From: Pelomonas sp047654805
GTDB taxonomy: Bacteria; Pseudomonadota; Gammaproteobacteria; Burkholderiales; Burkholderiaceae_C
Assembly: GCF_047654805.1 (NCBI RefSeq)
Contig: NZ_JASGIV010000001.1
Span: forward strand, 2,046,001-2,110,000
Direction of reading: 5' to 3'
DNA length: 64,000 bases
The position numbers were made by a program, and so were the translations under genes. Within the stretch, counting starts at the first letter, position 1, and every line of letters begins with the position of its first letter. Shown here piece by piece: positions 44,109 through 52,419 of this stretch. The notes beneath the pieces are model-generated. The model saw only the letters and a program-made list of their open reading frames with translations. It ran no database searches and was not told the origin of the DNA.

Positions 44109-44872
44109 CAGCGCAAGACCTCGACCGAGGACCTGAACACATAGCCAGCGCCGCGCTCGGTGGCGATCAACTCCCCTCCCCCATGCGCTTCCAGCTTCCG
44201 GCGCAGACGACCGACCTGAACGTCGATGGTGCGGTCGTAGACCTCGTCGTTGTGCAGCCGGGACAGGTCAATCAGCCGGTCACGCGGCAGCACCTGCTGG
44301 GGCGCGGCCAGGAAGGCGACAAGCAGGTTGAAGTCGTTGTTGGTCAGCCCGATCAGCGCATCGTCCGGCGCTCGCAGCTGCCGCAGTCGGACGTTCAGTT
44401 CCCAGCCCGCGAACCGATACAGCCGCACCTTGGACAACAGCTCGGGGATGCTCTCGCGCCCACGCGACCGCCTGAGCACTGCGCGCATTCGCGCCAGCAG
44501 CTCTCTGAGCGAAAACGGCTTGGTGAGGTAGTCGTCGGCGCCGAGCTCGAGCGCCATCACGCGGTCCGCCTCATCCTGCCGCCCGGTGAGGACGATGATG
44601 GGCAGTTCGCTGGTCTGGCGAACGCGCCGGGCAATCTCGATGCCGTCTTCGCCGGGGAGCTTCAAGTCGAGCAGCAGCAGCTCGATGGCCTCACGGGCCA
44701 GCAAGTCCTCCAGGCCTCGGCTGCCGGCCAGTGCCGTCACCCGAACGTCGCGGTCACCCAGGTAGTCCGCGACCATCTGACGAATCTGCGGGTCATCATC
44801 AATAACCACGACATGCCGTGGAGTCGCCGCAGCTCCAAGGGACGTTTCTGGGGTTGAAGGCGCGGCCATCAT
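44108..44872 (-). CDS. OmpR-family response regulator
   Basis: This 254-residue protein has a receiver domain with the acidic pair in VVIDDDPQ, phospho-acceptor Asp in LLLLDLKLPG and Lys in LTKPFSL. An OmpR winged helix (FNLLVAFLAAPQQVLPRDRL, ending TERGAGYVF) follows. It probably activates the coupled TRAP operon. A hybrid histidine kinase is divergently encoded 124 bp away and is the likely partner. TGTGACGG in the shared promoter region is a candidate site. Confidence 0.93.
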   Translation of the reverse strand: MMAAPSTPETSLGAAATPRHVVVIDDDPQIRQMVADYLGDRDVRVTALAGSRGLEDLLAREAIELLLLDLKLPGEDGIEIARRVRQTSELPIIVLTGRQDEADRVMALELGADDYLTKPFSLRELLARMRAVLRRSRGRESIPELLSKVRLYRFAGWELNVRLRQLRAPDDALIGLTNNDFNLLVAFLAAPQQVLPRDRLIDLSRLHNDEVYDRTIDVQVGRLRRKLEAHGGGELIATERGAGYVFRSSVEVLR

Positions 44873-44996
44873 CGATCAAGCATCTCATGGAAAGACAGCG
44901 CTGACTCGCCGTTTGTGACGGTTGTCATCCAGTGACGCCGGACCATCACAATCTTGAGCAGAACGCAGCGTGCAATGAAGGCAGCGAGGACACAGG

Positions 44997-47300
44997 ATGA
45001 CGCCAATCGACAGCCCGACACTTCTTGCCAAGGCGCTGGGAGCCCTGGGAGCAGGCGTCTGGACATGGGACCTGAGAAGTTCGACTGTCGAACTGGACCA
45101 AATGGCCAGACAGCTCTGCGGGCTCAGCGCCGACGAGTTCGTCGTCTCCGTGGAGTGGTGGCTGACGCCGGACAACGTGCATCCAGAAGATGCTTCGCCC
45201 CGCCGCATTCAGCTGCAGACCACCGCACGAGGCGAAGCTGACAACCTTTGCGTCGATTGGCGAGTCCGCACGCCGGCCGGCTGGCGCTGGGTGCGTTGCC
45301 ATGGCCTGATCGAACAGGATGCTGACGGAGAACCGATCCGCTTGCTCGGGACCATCACGGCCTGCGACGTAGAGCATCAGCTGGCCACTGAACTGCGCCG
45401 GGCCCAAGAGCGGTACGCCGTCGCGGACTCTGCCGGCGACGGCCACACCGATTGGCTCGTGTCGGAGGACGAGTTCTATGGGTCACCACGCTTTCTGGAG
45501 GTCTGCGGCCTGCCACCAGACACGGTCTTCGGTGATCGCGCAGGCTTCATTCGGCACTTTCCCTATCACCCGGATGACCAGCAGGAGGTCGTCCGAAGCA
45601 TGTCGACCTTCTACGCCAGCACCGCGCCTCGGCTGGAGACCGAGATGCGCATGCTCATCCGTGGCGAGGAGCGTTGGGTCCACCTGACCGGCGTGGCCAC
45701 GCGCGACCCGCACGGGGTCATGGTGCGCTGGACGGGTTCGATCACCGACATCACCGAACGAAAGAGGAGCGAACAGGCGCTGCGCCGTTCCGAGGAGCGC
45801 TTCCAGCTCGCGGCGGCAGCGTCGACCGATGGCATCTGGGACTGGGACATTCCGGCCGACGCCATGTTCCTGTCCGAACGGGCCCAGGCCATCCTCGGCC
45901 TGTCCCCCGGAACCCCCACCAAAACCCGCGCCGAATGGCGAGCAGCGCTGAAGGTCCATCCGGACGATGTGTTGGGGCTCAGGGCCAGCGCGGACCAGTA
46001 CATCGCAGGCCAGGCAGAGCTGTTCGACAGGGAGTTTCGGGTCGCGACTGATGATGGCGGCTGGCGATGGGTCCGGATTCGAGGGCTATGCCTTCGCACC
46101 GAGACGGGTGAGGCGACGCGGTTTGCGGGCTCCGTGGGCGACATCGACCGGCAAAAGCGCACCGATGCCGCACGCCGGCAGTCGCAGCGCCTGGAGGCCA
46201 TGGGTGCCATGGCGGGCGGCATCGCTCACGACTTCAACAACATCCTCGGCATCATCCTCGGCTACGGCGAGATGGCCATCCAAGGTTCCGCCGACGGCAG
46301 TCGTCAGCAGCGCGATATCCAGCAGATCCTGATTGCAGGAGAGCGCGGCCGCGCACTTGTGGACCGTGTGCTGGCCTTCAGCCGCAGCGGTATCGGCGAG
46401 CGCGTGCTGGTTCACCTGGAAAGCGTCGTTCGGGAAGCGGCTGACCTCCTTCAAGCCGGCCTGCCCGCGGGCGTGGCCATGAATCTCCACCTGCACGGTG
46501 GGCGAGGTGCAGTCCTGGGCGATGCGACCCAGGTGCACCAGGTCATCATGAACCTGGCCACCAACGCGCTGCAGGCCATGCCCGACGGCGGCGAGCTGAC
46601 CATCCAGGTCGAGCGCCGGCACCCACATGCCGGCTTCGTCGTGACCACCGGCACGCTCGCGGCCGGCGCCTACCTGGTGCTGCAGGTTCGTGACACCGGC
46701 ATCGGCATCACCACGGAGACCATGGAGCGCATCTTCGATCCGTTTTTCACCACCAAGGAGGCCGCGGTGGGCAATGGCTTGGGCCTGTCCTTGGTCCACG
46801 GCATCGTGGGAGAGCTTGGCGGCGCTGTCGACGTGACCACGGCCGTCGGCGCCGGCAGCACGTTCACCGTGTGGCTGCCCGCCGGCGGAGAGGTCGACGT
46901 CTCGCCGAGCGTGCCAGCTCCGGCGCTGCCCAAGGGACGCGGGGAAGCCGTCATGGTCATCGACGATGAAGCGCCCTTGCTGGAGTTGGTCCTGCGGATG
47001 CTGACCGACCTTGGATACGACGCGCACGGCTACGGCTCGAGCCGAGCCGCGCTCGAGGCCTTCCGCAGGGCTCCGCGGCTGTTCGACGCCGTCGTCACCG
47101 ACGAGCGCATGCCAGGGCTCTCGGGCACGGATCTCATCCGCGAGTTCCGTCAGGTTCGGCCGGAGGTGCCCATCCTGCTGGTCAGCGGATTTCCGACTGT
47201 TGAAGATGACCCCGCCGCGGCCCCCAACGCGACGCTGCGCAAACCCGTGTCGGCGCGGGCACTGGCTGACGGTGTCGCGCTCGTGCTGAGCAGCGACTGA
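44997..47300 (+). CDS. Hybrid sensor histidine kinase (PAS-HisKA-HATPase-REC)
   Basis: This 767-residue soluble kinase has three PAS/PAC units (about 10-125, 140-260, 270-390). The dimerisation/phosphorylation box is MAGGIAHDFNNILG (His near 407). An HATPase follows with the N box LATNALQAM, DTGIGI and GNGLGLSLVHG, and then a C-terminal receiver (VMVIDDEAPL, VTDERMPG, RKPV). No membrane segments are visible, so it senses a cytoplasmic signal, perhaps through a PAS ligand. GAGGACACAGG precedes the ATG. It is divergent from the RR-TRAP operon, suggesting substrate-responsive control of uptake. Confidence 0.93.
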   Translation: MTPIDSPTLLAKALGALGAGVWTWDLRSSTVELDQMARQLCGLSADEFVVSVEWWLTPDNVHPEDASPRRIQLQTTARGEADNLCVDWRVRTPAGWRWVRCHGLIEQDADGEPIRLLGTITACDVEHQLATELRRAQERYAVADSAGDGHTDWLVSEDEFYGSPRFLEVCGLPPDTVFGDRAGFIRHFPYHPDDQQEVVRSMSTFYASTAPRLETEMRMLIRGEERWVHLTGVATRDPHGVMVRWTGSITDITERKRSEQALRRSEERFQLAAAASTDGIWDWDIPADAMFLSERAQAILGLSPGTPTKTRAEWRAALKVHPDDVLGLRASADQYIAGQAELFDREFRVATDDGGWRWVRIRGLCLRTETGEATRFAGSVGDIDRQKRTDAARRQSQRLEAMGAMAGGIAHDFNNILGIILGYGEMAIQGSADGSRQQRDIQQILIAGERGRALVDRVLAFSRSGIGERVLVHLESVVREAADLLQAGLPAGVAMNLHLHGGRGAVLGDATQVHQVIMNLATNALQAMPDGGELTIQVERRHPHAGFVVTTGTLAAGAYLVLQVRDTGIGITTETMERIFDPFFTTKEAAVGNGLGLSLVHGIVGELGGAVDVTTAVGAGSTFTVWLPAGGEVDVSPSVPAPALPKGRGEAVMVIDDEAPLLELVLRMLTDLGYDAHGYGSSRAALEAFRRAPRLFDAVVTDERMPGLSGTDLIREFRQVRPEVPILLVSGFPTVEDDPAAAPNATLRKPVSARALADGVALVLSSD

Positions 47301-47306
47301 GCACGC

Positions 47307-47885
47307 CTAGAACCGGGCCGTGTAGCGAAGCTGCACAAAGTTCTCGCCAGGGTTCGGGTGCCGGATGCCCGCATTGGAGAAGTGCTGGATCCGCAAGGCG
47401 ATCTCCTGCCTGTCTCCTTCCCCGAACGGCATGCCGATGCCAATGTGGTCGCCGAAATTGAAAGTCGTGCTGAAGCGCTTGTCTCGGCTGCGATAGATGG
47501 GCAACAGCAGGTTGCCGCCGATGCCGGCCTCCACGAACCAGCGCGTCGACTCGGCACCAAGGTACCAGCGCAGCACTGGCGTGATGCCGACCTGCGTCAC
47601 CCAGGCCGATCGCGTGGAGCCGTCCGGTTGATCGGCAGACCAACGCCCGAAGGACGCCTCCCAGTACAGGCGCAAGAGGCCGCCCGAGTACAGGCTGGCC
47701 CAATCGGAGTACCAGATGGCGCCCATGGTGAGCGCATTGGCGTCCTCTGCCGCGCCGGCCTGGACGAAGTACTGGTTGGGGCGCCACCATGTCGGGGTCT
47801 CGTCCCCGTGGGCCAGGCCACAGCCCGCAATCAGCATCGCGCTGGCCGCGATCGCGCGGAAATGCTTCGAAAGGGTGATGTTCAT
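47307..47885 (-). CDS. pagL: Lipid A 3-O-deacylase PagL-like outer-membrane enzyme
   Basis: This 192-residue protein has a signal peptide (FRAIAASAMLIAGCGLAHG) and an eight-stranded-barrel pattern. The PagL active-site stretch is RIQHFSNAGIRHPNPGENF, with His-x-Ser and the downstream Glu. PagL removes the 3-O acyl chain of lipid A at the cell surface, modifying immune recognition and permeability. It ends in an aromatic strand (LRYTARF). The start at 47885 (MNITLSKHF) is preferred over 47915. It converges with the histidine kinase gene, leaving six bases between the stops. Confidence 0.88.
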   Translation of the reverse strand: MNITLSKHFRAIAASAMLIAGCGLAHGDETPTWWRPNQYFVQAGAAEDANALTMGAIWYSDWASLYSGGLLRLYWEASFGRWSADQPDGSTRSAWVTQVGITPVLRWYLGAESTRWFVEAGIGGNLLLPIYRSRDKRFSTTFNFGDHIGIGMPFGEGDRQEIALRIQHFSNAGIRHPNPGENFVQLRYTARF

Positions 47886-48098
47886 TGCTCGCCTGCCAAC
47901 AACTTGTGTTGACATCGAGCGTCGATGACCCGGCGCTCCCGGACCTCGCTACGCTGACATGGCCACCAACAACCCAACCGATGGGGCGTCCGCTACCTCG
48001 TTGGGGCTAGGCCACCGACTCTGCCAAACGAGCTCCCATCGTCGCGGACCGCGGTAGACGCATCGGGTTGCCCAAAGGGGGCTATCTGGTTCTTCCCC

Positions 48099-48992
48099 TC
48101 ACCAGCTATGCCAAAGTTCCGCGGCAGCGTCGATGAACGCATCGCAGTTGGCCTGGTTCCAGCAGGTGTTCGCGCCGTCGCGCAGCAGGTAGTACTGCTG
48201 GTTGGCGCAAACAAGCTGCGTCTTGTCAGCCTCGTTGCGATACCAGTCGATGGCATTGGCGACAGAGCTCTGGTAGTTCGTTCCGAACAGCCCGCTCGGC
48301 ACGTTGTGGAGCAGCCCTTCGATGTAATAGGACGGCGCCACGCCCGGTTTGATGAGGCCGTCGTCGACGAGGCGGCTGCGCATGTTCTTGAAAACCCGAG
48401 CCACGGGCTTGAACCATTGCGAGGTGTCCTTGTGCTTCTGCGTGAGATTGGCTGAGTGCTGGCGCGGATAGTTTGCGATGCGCTCGCCGGCCGCGTTGTA
48501 GAAGCAGATGCCTTCGTCGTAGGTCGAATTGGAGGCGGACTTGAACGTGTAGTAGCGCCGGAACTGGATCGCAGCAATGACATCCGCCTTGCGCCGGGTA
48601 CCGTTGGCCGCGAGGGCGATGGCTTTGTCGCCGACCTTGACGTCTGTCCCGTAACGGGCCGTCAACGCGGCAACCACGTCGTTCTTGAACTCGACATGCC
48701 CATAGGTGGCATCGACGAACGCGCCCTGGTAGGCGGCCGTGTCCTCTGGTGACAAGGCCTCGATATCCCGCTGCCAGCAATCGTTCAGGCAGATGACGAT
48801 GTCGACGTCGCTCTCTGCCCAGATGTTGGTGTCGTTGCCGTAAGAGCCCTGCAGGAAGACCTTGTAGTTCTTGCCCGCGTACGGTGTGCCGTTACCTTCG
48901 AGGACACCCTTGATGCTGTTGTAGGTGGTGGACGACTGGGCGATGGATCCCTGGTGTGACCAGGTCACCAACTGAGACTCGGGAATGGCCAT
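48099..48992 (-). CDS. CBASS cyclic-oligonucleotide synthase (CD-NTase)
   Basis: This 297-residue cGAS/DncV-like nucleotidyltransferase has G49-S50, the catalytic pair D62-x-D64 (AESDVDIVICL) and a third acidic residue D137 (RRKADVIAAI). The helical C-terminal half contains APSYYIEGLLHNVP and VANAIDWYR. On phage infection such enzymes make cyclic nucleotides that switch on an effector. It lies 14 bp after the patatin gene, with AGAGG before its ATG, and is last in the operon. No Cap2/Cap3 or HORMA/TRIP13 genes are present, as in minimal (type I-like) CBASS. Confidence 0.9.
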   Translation of the reverse strand: MAIPESQLVTWSHQGSIAQSSTTYNSIKGVLEGNGTPYAGKNYKVFLQGSYGNDTNIWAESDVDIVICLNDCWQRDIEALSPEDTAAYQGAFVDATYGHVEFKNDVVAALTARYGTDVKVGDKAIALAANGTRRKADVIAAIQFRRYYTFKSASNSTYDEGICFYNAAGERIANYPRQHSANLTQKHKDTSQWFKPVARVFKNMRSRLVDDGLIKPGVAPSYYIEGLLHNVPSGLFGTNYQSSVANAIDWYRNEADKTQLVCANQQYYLLRDGANTCWNQANCDAFIDAAAELWHSW

Positions 48993-49006
48993 GGCGACCT
49001 CTGCTC

Positions 49007-49954
49007 CTACATCAGGTACTCGCGCAGCTGCTTCTCGCGCGACGCGAAGGACTCTCTACCGCGCTGGAACAGCACGTCCAGCTTGACCAGGTCATGTTCC
49101 AGCAGGTCGGTGGCCATCTCCGGCTGGGCGAAGGTGTCGCTGATGCGGATGGTGGGCACGTCGTGGAACAGCAGTTGGCGCAGTTGATCCATGGACTGCG
49201 TGTTGATCTCCAGCGTCTTCTGCAGCAGCTCGACGCTGACCACGTACCTCTTGGCCAAGCGCATCCAGAACGGCGGCTTCGGCTCGGGATACACGCCCAC
49301 GCCGACGCTGACGATGCGAATGTCCTGACGGTCTCGCTTGAGCGCGTGCACCGCATCCGCGATGGCATACAGCGTCGGGTTGTTCGCGCAATAGCCGCCG
49401 TCGATGAGCTCGATGCTTTCGCCCTTGGACGTCTTGACGATGGTGCGCTCGAAGAATGGGTAGGCCGAGCAAGATGCCCGGACGGCGTCCGCGATCGACA
49501 CGCCGAATCCTGGCACGAAGCTGCCGGCTCGGCCGTGCGCCTGGGCCACGCTGGCCTTGAAGATCATGGGCCGCTCGGTCAACCACCTCGCAGTCACAAC
49601 GCCGATGCCGGTCTTGACTTCCGTGAATCCGGCGTCGCCGAAGACCGTCTTGGCCAACTCGGTCAGCGCCTGCGTTCGGCCGGATCGCGTCTTTTCGGAC
49701 ATCACCGTCGGCACATGTTCGCGATACAACGCCAGGATCTCGTCGACGGATCGGCCCAGCGCGATCAGCGATGCAATGATGGATCCGGTGCTCGTGCCGA
49801 ATATCAGATCGAACTTCTCGTGCAGTGGCCCGCCGATCATGGCCTCGATCTCGGTGAGCACACCGAGCGTGTAGAAGCCCTTGGCGCCACCGCCATCGAG
49901 CGTCAAGACGCGCAGCGGCCGGTCGGGCGCTGCAGATTCCTGGATGTCCGTCAT
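49007..49954 (-). CDS. capV: CapV-type patatin-like phospholipase, CBASS effector
   Basis: This 315-residue protein has the patatin oxyanion motif LDGGGAKGFYTLG, the nucleophile elbow GTSTGS and the catalytic Asp in IDGGYCANN, as in CapV. When a cyclic nucleotide binds, CapV degrades membrane phospholipid and kills the infected cell. The catalytic dyad is intact. It follows the first nucleotidyltransferase by four bases and is followed by the CD-NTase, so all three are co-translated. ATG 49954 is used rather than an upstream start at 50074, which lies inside the previous gene. Confidence 0.92.
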   Translation of the reverse strand: MTDIQESAAPDRPLRVLTLDGGGAKGFYTLGVLTEIEAMIGGPLHEKFDLIFGTSTGSIIASLIALGRSVDEILALYREHVPTVMSEKTRSGRTQALTELAKTVFGDAGFTEVKTGIGVVTARWLTERPMIFKASVAQAHGRAGSFVPGFGVSIADAVRASCSAYPFFERTIVKTSKGESIELIDGGYCANNPTLYAIADAVHALKRDRQDIRIVSVGVGVYPEPKPPFWMRLAKRYVVSVELLQKTLEINTQSMDQLRQLLFHDVPTIRISDTFAQPEMATDLLEHDLVKLDVLFQRGRESFASREKQLREYLM

Positions 49955-49958
49955 GGGG

Positions 49959-51101
49959 TCATGCCTCGACGTTGGTGAGCTTGAGCCTGGTGCGAAGGTC
50001 TTCCGTCGAGAGATGCGTGGAAACGCCGTAGCCATGCTCCCGCGCAACCTGCTTGAGCAGATCGTCCATCTCAACCGAGAGTTGGGTGAGGCCGTCCAGT
50101 TTCTTCGGATCGTCGAAGATGCGCCGCAGACCGTCCGGCGTCACCAGCGTCCTGGCGTAGTCCTTGTTGTGGTGCAAATAGTCTAGGAAGCGCTGCGTCT
50201 CGGCGAGGACGGCCAGTTCGTACACCACGCCGATCCGGAGCTGAGCCATGTCGGCGTGATACATCGCCGCGGCGATGTCGAAGCTCGGCAACGAGACCGT
50301 CTTGCCTTCCTTCTCCATGTCGGCCTTGACCTGCTTGCATAGGCGGATCGACTTGCGCAGTCCCCCAAGGATGCTGTCGCAGCGCTCGCCAACCCGATGG
50401 ATGTGAAGGAACGGCAGGTTGTCGATCGTCGTAGCCTTCTTGGAGTCGAGGATCGTGACGCCGCGATCCCGCTCCATGCGAGAACTCTGGTACTGGATGG
50501 TGTCATGCCAGTGCGAAGGGACGACGTCGACCACGCGCTGCAGCGATCCACCGGAAACGGTGACGGCCTTTGCGCCCGAGGCATCGACGGTCGCGGCCGT
50601 GTAGGCCTCCCTCAAGCTTGATATGACCCCCGCGCGGAGCGAGCCGAGCACGCCCACTGAGTTCCTGGCAGGTTGATAGAGGTAGGCGCCGCTCGCCGCC
50701 ATGGCACCGTGTCTGTCGTAGGTCCGATGGCTGGTGTCCAGCATCAGCAAGTCCACGTCACTCACCCGGCGGATGTGCACGTTCAGCGGCACGGATCCCT
50801 GCAGGCGGTACTCCGCAGGAATGCCGCGGCGGGCCAGCCGTGGGACAAGCTGCTTGCCCACACGCTCGGCTTCCTCCACGCTGACCCTGGTGTAGGTCTC
50901 GCCGACTTCCTGCATCGCGCCCAGTGCATAGGCGGTGAAGGGGCGCGCATGCCGGTTCCGTTCCCACTTCTCGTCCGACTGATACAGCGACTTCGCCATG
51001 ACGTCGAGCGTCTGGGCGGCACTCAACGCCGTGCGTTGCGGGCGGTCGTCTCCTACCCGCCGCGCGCGCAGCTGGATCAAGCGCTTTCCGATATCGGCCA
51101 T
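49959..51101 (-). CDS. Second nucleotidyltransferase-fold protein of the CBASS operon
   Basis: This 380-residue protein has its own nucleotidyltransferase motif: G102-S103, D115-x-D117 (RRVSDVDLLML) and a third Asp at 192 (RVVDVVPSHWH). C-terminal helices follow, including LPSFDIAAAMYHADM. The layout is that of a complete CD-NTase/OAS-like enzyme, but it is longer than and only remotely similar to the other synthase in the operon. It could make a second messenger, modify nucleotides or RNA, or regulate the partner. GAAGAGGGACGGC precedes the ATG at 51101. All catalytic residues seem present, arguing against a decayed copy. Confidence 0.75.
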   Translation of the reverse strand: MADIGKRLIQLRARRVGDDRPQRTALSAAQTLDVMAKSLYQSDEKWERNRHARPFTAYALGAMQEVGETYTRVSVEEAERVGKQLVPRLARRGIPAEYRLQGSVPLNVHIRRVSDVDLLMLDTSHRTYDRHGAMAASGAYLYQPARNSVGVLGSLRAGVISSLREAYTAATVDASGAKAVTVSGGSLQRVVDVVPSHWHDTIQYQSSRMERDRGVTILDSKKATTIDNLPFLHIHRVGERCDSILGGLRKSIRLCKQVKADMEKEGKTVSLPSFDIAAAMYHADMAQLRIGVVYELAVLAETQRFLDYLHHNKDYARTLVTPDGLRRIFDDPKKLDGLTQLSVEMDDLLKQVAREHGYGVSTHLSTEDLRTRLKLTNVEA

Positions 51102-51174
51102 GCCGTCCCTCTTCCCTGTTTGAGTTGTGTTTTGTTTGCCGCGATCACCGTCCAAGGGTGAACGGCCAGCCGGC

Positions 51175-52356
51175 CTAGGCCTTTACCGGCGGGTGCCTGA
51201 CGATGAAATCGATGGCGTCGGCTGTGCTGTCGGTGATGTGCACGTAGTCGGCGAAGCCCTTTTCGGAAGCCAGCTTCTTCAATACCGGGTACACCGGGCG
51301 CCGCTTGTCCGCAGGATTTCCGTAGTCAGGCTCGGTCCAGTTCCAGTACTCGGTTCCCAGCAGCACCATCGGGCTCTTCAGCTGTCCGTAGGTGCGGTAG
51401 TAGTTCTGGCAAGCGTCCTGGAATATTTCCTGCACGGTGCCGCCATTGCCCTCGGCGAAGAGCACGCCTGAATGGGCGATGGCCAGCAGGCCCTCCTCGC
51501 GGACGCTGTTCTCGAAGTACTTGGCGATGTCGGTGGCGAACAGGTTGGGCGGCTCGTGCCCGTAGAACCAGGTGGGGATGCCGAGGTTGCGGCTCTTCTG
51601 GAAATCGACCGGATCGCCCAGTCCCTTCCAGACCTTGTAGCCGACCTTCAGCCAGTTCGCGTCCTTGTACGTCGGCGCCGCCTTCAACTGCTCGACGGAC
51701 GCCTTCACCACGGCTTCCGGGTCGGCAAAGCCGGCGGCGTAGGCGCCGAGGTTCGCGGCCTCCATGAGGCCTGGGCCACCGCCGGTCGCGATGATGTAGT
51801 TCTTGCGTGTCAACTCCAGCGCCAGCATGGCCACCTGGAGGTAGCGCTCGTCGCTGCGGGCACGATCATGGCCACCCATGATGGCGACGATGCGCCCCTG
51901 CGCGTTCTTGACGAAGCCGTCCAGCGCGGTGGCAATCGTGGCGTCATGCATCCGGCGCAGCAGCAGGACATCGGCCGCCACCGGCTTGAGCTCGGCCGGT
52001 GGGCCGAGGGACATGTACGAGAGGTACACCTTGCGGTCGACATACCTGTCGTAGGTGGCGGGATCCTCCGGGTCATAGCCCTCGTAGAGCTCGCGCGGCG
52101 TGTACATGCTGACCGAGTACGGATTGAAGGGGGCCTCGTCCGACGGCTCAATGGGCGGAAGCACCAGGCAGTGCGCTTCCCCCGCCGCCTTCGCCAGGTC
52201 GGGGGGCATGACGCAGCCCAGGAAGGAACAGCCGGTCAGGTCGCGCTTGGCAATCTCCGCTGACGCGGCGGTGAGGTCGAGATCCTGGATGACCGCAGGT
52301 CCGGGGAGCGTCAACCAGGCCGCCAGCTCGGCAGCATTGCGGACTTCAGTTTTCAT
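51175..52356 (-). CDS. LOG-family Rossmann-fold protein
   Basis: This 393-residue protein has the LOG nucleotide-binding signature GGGPGLMEAANLGAY and the catalytic-type GNGGTVQEIFQ (PGGxGTxxE-like with Asn in place of Pro-Gly). LOG proteins cut the N-glycosidic bond of nucleoside monophosphates. Related SLOG domains bind nucleotide signals in defence systems. An unknown N-terminal 130 residues make it longer than cytokinin-type LOG. It lies 73 bp upstream of the CBASS-like genes on the same strand. It may be a nucleotide-sensing accessory or simply a chromosomal neighbour. Confidence 0.8.
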   Translation of the reverse strand: MKTEVRNAAELAAWLTLPGPAVIQDLDLTAASAEIAKRDLTGCSFLGCVMPPDLAKAAGEAHCLVLPPIEPSDEAPFNPYSVSMYTPRELYEGYDPEDPATYDRYVDRKVYLSYMSLGPPAELKPVAADVLLLRRMHDATIATALDGFVKNAQGRIVAIMGGHDRARSDERYLQVAMLALELTRKNYIIATGGGPGLMEAANLGAYAAGFADPEAVVKASVEQLKAAPTYKDANWLKVGYKVWKGLGDPVDFQKSRNLGIPTWFYGHEPPNLFATDIAKYFENSVREEGLLAIAHSGVLFAEGNGGTVQEIFQDACQNYYRTYGQLKSPMVLLGTEYWNWTEPDYGNPADKRRPVYPVLKKLASEKGFADYVHITDSTADAIDFIVRHPPVKA

Positions 52357-52419
52357 GGTTTTTGAAGGGACGTGAGGCCAGTGCCTGGCCGGTAGACGGG
52401 CTCGCCGGACAGCGCGAGG

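Noticed and set aside
42565..44136. Long plus-strand open frame (523 codons) across the TRAP permease genes
   Set aside because: It is antisense to dctM/dctQ, is rich in Arg, Gln and His without hydrophobic patterning, and has no ribosome-binding site; a GC-rich shadow.
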